From an uncultured Campylobacteraceae bacterium (lineage in GTDB: Bacteria; Campylobacterota; Campylobacteria; Campylobacterales; Arcobacteraceae): a stretch of DNA of 14,897 nt. The stretch lies in contig CAJXPH010000044.1 of the NCBI GenBank assembly GCA_913057765.1, positions 1 to 14,897 on the forward strand. The letters run 5' to 3'. The position numbers and the translations under genes were made by a program. Position 1 is the stretch's first letter; every line of letters starts with the position of its first letter. Of the stretch, positions 13,178 through 14,897 are shown piece after piece. Below the pieces are notes generated by a model. That model was not told the origin of the DNA. It ran no database searches and worked only from the letters and a program-made list of their open reading frames with translations.

Positions 13178-14848
13178 TTAAATTAAAATTTCTCTATTAC
13201 CTTTTGTATTTGGTTCAGATAATACGCCAGTTTTTTCTAATTGTTCAACAATAGTTGCAGCTCTGTTATATCCAATTCTAAGTTTTCTTTGAATATAAGA
13301 TATAGAAGTCTTTTTATCACCTAAAACAACTTCTCTAGCATCCTCATAAAGTTCATCAAGTTCACCAATTTCACTTGAATCAGAAGATTTTCCACCAGAA
13401 GAAGAGGTATTTCTATCTTTAACAAAATTCATATCGTAAACAACATCTCTTTGATCTTTTAAGAAATCAACAACATCTTCAATTTCTGTTTCTTTTGACC
13501 ATGGTGCATGAATTCTAACAAGTCCTGACATACCAGGAGGGGTAAATAACATATCCCCTCGTCCTAGAAGTGATTCTGCTCCCATTGAATCTAAGATAAT
13601 CTTAGAATCTACCTTTTGCCCAACTTTATATGAAAGCCTACTTGGTAAATTTGCTTTAATAAGTCCAGTAACAACATCAACAGAAGGTCTCTGTGTCGCA
13701 ACAATCAAGTGAATACCGGAAGCTCTTGCCATTTGAGCAAGTCTAGCAATAGAAAGTTCAACTTCTTTACCACTAGTCATCATTAAATCAGCTAATTCAT
13801 CAATAACAACAACAATATAAGGGATTTCTTCATAACCTTCTTTTTCAGCTTTTTCATTATAGTTTTCAATATTTTTAGTTTTTGTTTGAGACATTAAAGT
13901 ATATCTTCTCTCCATCTCTCCAACCATATTTGATAAAGCATTAATAGCATCTGTTGGTTTTGTTATAACAGGAGTTAAAAGATGTGGAATATCATTATAC
14001 ATTGAGAATTCAAGCATTTTAGGGTCTATCATTACAAGTCTTAAATTATCTGGTGAATTCTTATATAAAAGTGAAAGAATCATAGCATTAATTCCAACAG
14101 ATTTTCCAGAACCAGTAGTTCCTGCAATTAGTAAATGTGGAAGTTTTTTTAAGTCAGTAATAAATGGTTTTCCAACAATATCTTTTCCTAAAACCATAGT
14201 TAAAGGAGATTTTGCATTTTGAAAAATTTCACTTTCAAGTAATTCTTTAATATAAATAGTCTGAGTATCTTCATTAGGAACTTCAATACCAACAACATCT
14301 TTTCCAGGGATGGGCGCTTGAATTCTAATAGTTTGAGCTTTTAAAGCCATGGCAAGGTCATCTTGAAGATTTAAAATCTTAGATACTTTCACATTTGGAG
14401 CTGGTTTGAATTCAAAAGTTGTAACAACAGGCCCTGTATAAGTTCTAACAACATCTCCCTCAATTTTGAACATTAATAATTTTTCTAATAAATCTTCAAT
14501 TTTCTTATCAATTTGTGCTTCAGAGATCTTTGATTTTTTTTCTTTTGGTGTTGCTTGAAAAAATTTTGTAGGAGGTAATTCAAAATCTTTTGGTTTATCT
14601 ACTTTTCCTACTTCTATTTGATCTAGTAATTTTTTATTTTCTTCTAACTCTTCAACAATAATCCCGTGGCCAGCAGTATTTTCTTCTTCAATATCTATTA
14701 CTTGTTCATTTGTTGATTGTATTTCTTCAGTCTGATTTAAATCAATAATATTTAAATCATCAACCTTAATTTCAGCAATATTATCTTCACTCTCTTCAAT
14801 AACTATTTCTGCAATATTTCCAACTTCTTTTACTGTAACTTTTTCTTC
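13178..14848 (-). CDS. ftsK: DNA translocase FtsK, 5' end missing
   Basis: FtsK pumps chromosomal DNA at the division septum and aids dimer resolution. The window holds 556 C-terminal residues. The N-terminal membrane domain and part of the linker are lost at the contig edge. The visible part starts with an acidic linker (about 1-95), then the alpha and beta motor domains with Walker A GTTGSGKS (about 243-250) and Walker B VVVIDE (about 346-351). ATQRPSVDVVTGLIKANLPS follows, which is highly conserved in FtsK. The C-terminal gamma winged-helix domain is complete (SISYIQRKLRIGYNRAATIVEQLE), so it should read KOPS-like orienting sites. Any N-terminus MYKRQ predicted here is translated adapter, not protein. 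Confidence 0.96.
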   Translation of the reverse strand, partial: EEKVTVKEVGNIAEIVIEESEDNIAEIKVDDLNIIDLNQTEEIQSTNEQVIDIEEENTAGHGIIVEELEENKKLLDQIEVGKVDKPKDFELPPTKFFQATPKEKKSKISEAQIDKKIEDLLEKLLMFKIEGDVVRTYTGPVVTTFEFKPAPNVKVSKILNLQDDLAMALKAQTIRIQAPIPGKDVVGIEVPNEDTQTIYIKELLESEIFQNAKSPLTMVLGKDIVGKPFITDLKKLPHLLIAGTTGSGKSVGINAMILSLLYKNSPDNLRLVMIDPKMLEFSMYNDIPHLLTPVITKPTDAINALSNMVGEMERRYTLMSQTKTKNIENYNEKAEKEGYEEIPYIVVVIDELADLMMTSGKEVELSIARLAQMARASGIHLIVATQRPSVDVVTGLIKANLPSRLSYKVGQKVDSKIILDSMGAESLLGRGDMLFTPPGMSGLVRIHAPWSKETEIEDVVDFLKDQRDVVYDMNFVKDRNTSSSGGKSSDSSEIGELDELYEDAREVVLGDKKTSISYIQRKLRIGYNRAATIVEQLEKTGVLSEPNTKGNREILI

Positions 14849-14897
14849 CTGTCTCTTATACACATCTGACGCTGCCGACGAAGAGGATAGTGTAGAT
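14849..14897 (+). other. Nextera i5-side library adapter (not genomic)
   Basis: Positions 14849-14867 are the reverse complement of the 19-bp Tn5 mosaic end. Positions 14868-14881 complete the read-1 transposase sequence. Positions 14882-14889 (AGAGGATA) are an index that fits Nextera S503/N503 read in reverse, from memory. The last 8 bases match the i5 primer. This is synthetic; genomic sequence ends at 14848 inside ftsK. Confidence 0.98.

Noticed and set aside
14849..14863. MYKRQ as the start of the FtsK fragment
   Set aside because: These five residues are translated from the Tn5 mosaic end of the Nextera adapter.
1..14897. tRNA genes, CRISPR arrays, insertion sequences, prophage or toxin-antitoxin genes
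   Set aside because: Nothing with cloverleaf form, regular spaced repeats, transposase motifs or phage genes was seen. All gaps are under 150 bp.

Overview
This window is one AT-rich contig (genomic part 50..14848) flanked by unremoved Illumina Nextera library adapters (1..49 and 14849..14897). Every gene lies on the minus strand, so transcription runs from high to low coordinates. Gene content suggests a member of Campylobacterota, most likely an Arcobacteraceae (Arcobacter-like) species: very AT-rich intergenic DNA, an ArsS-like histidine kinase with an OmpR-type regulator, a long-form HPF, and short, acidic flagellar axial proteins. The taxonomic call is inference from these traits; no database was searched.

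Layout in transcription order: a 5'-truncated ftsK (13178..14848); a two-component pair, response regulator (12429..13112) and overlapping sensor kinase (11168..about 12448, with no ordinary start codon); then the flagellar hook and hook-filament block flgD (10306..11061), flgE (8210..10165), flgL (7064..8197), a 122-residue FlgD-like gene (6685..7053), flgK (5394..6674) and fliD (4041..5381). From flgE to fliD the gaps are only 10-12 bp, which indicates an operon. An EF-hand gene (3110..3976) follows with its own promoter, then hpf, der and a 3'-truncated BicA-like SulP transporter.

The flagellar genes together supply the hook cap/scaffold (FlgD), the hook (FlgE), the two hook-filament junction proteins (FlgL, FlgK) and the filament cap (FliD). 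The two-component pair sits directly upstream on the same strand. The regulator's own promoter and the promoter of the EF-hand gene share an almost identical element: two 8-bp boxes 6 bp apart, then a -10 hexamer at the same distance. Related GTAA-box clusters lie upstream of flgD and flgE. This suggests one regulon covering the two-component system, the flagellar block and the EF-hand protein.

Other notable structure: the flgE leader can fold into an 11-bp stem that covers its ribosome binding site; FlgE, FlgL and the EF-hand protein all carry DxDxDG-type calcium-binding-like loops; FlgD and FlgE contain modules that look like the flagellin_IN repeat of FliD. No tRNA, rRNA, CRISPR, insertion sequence or prophage gene was seen.
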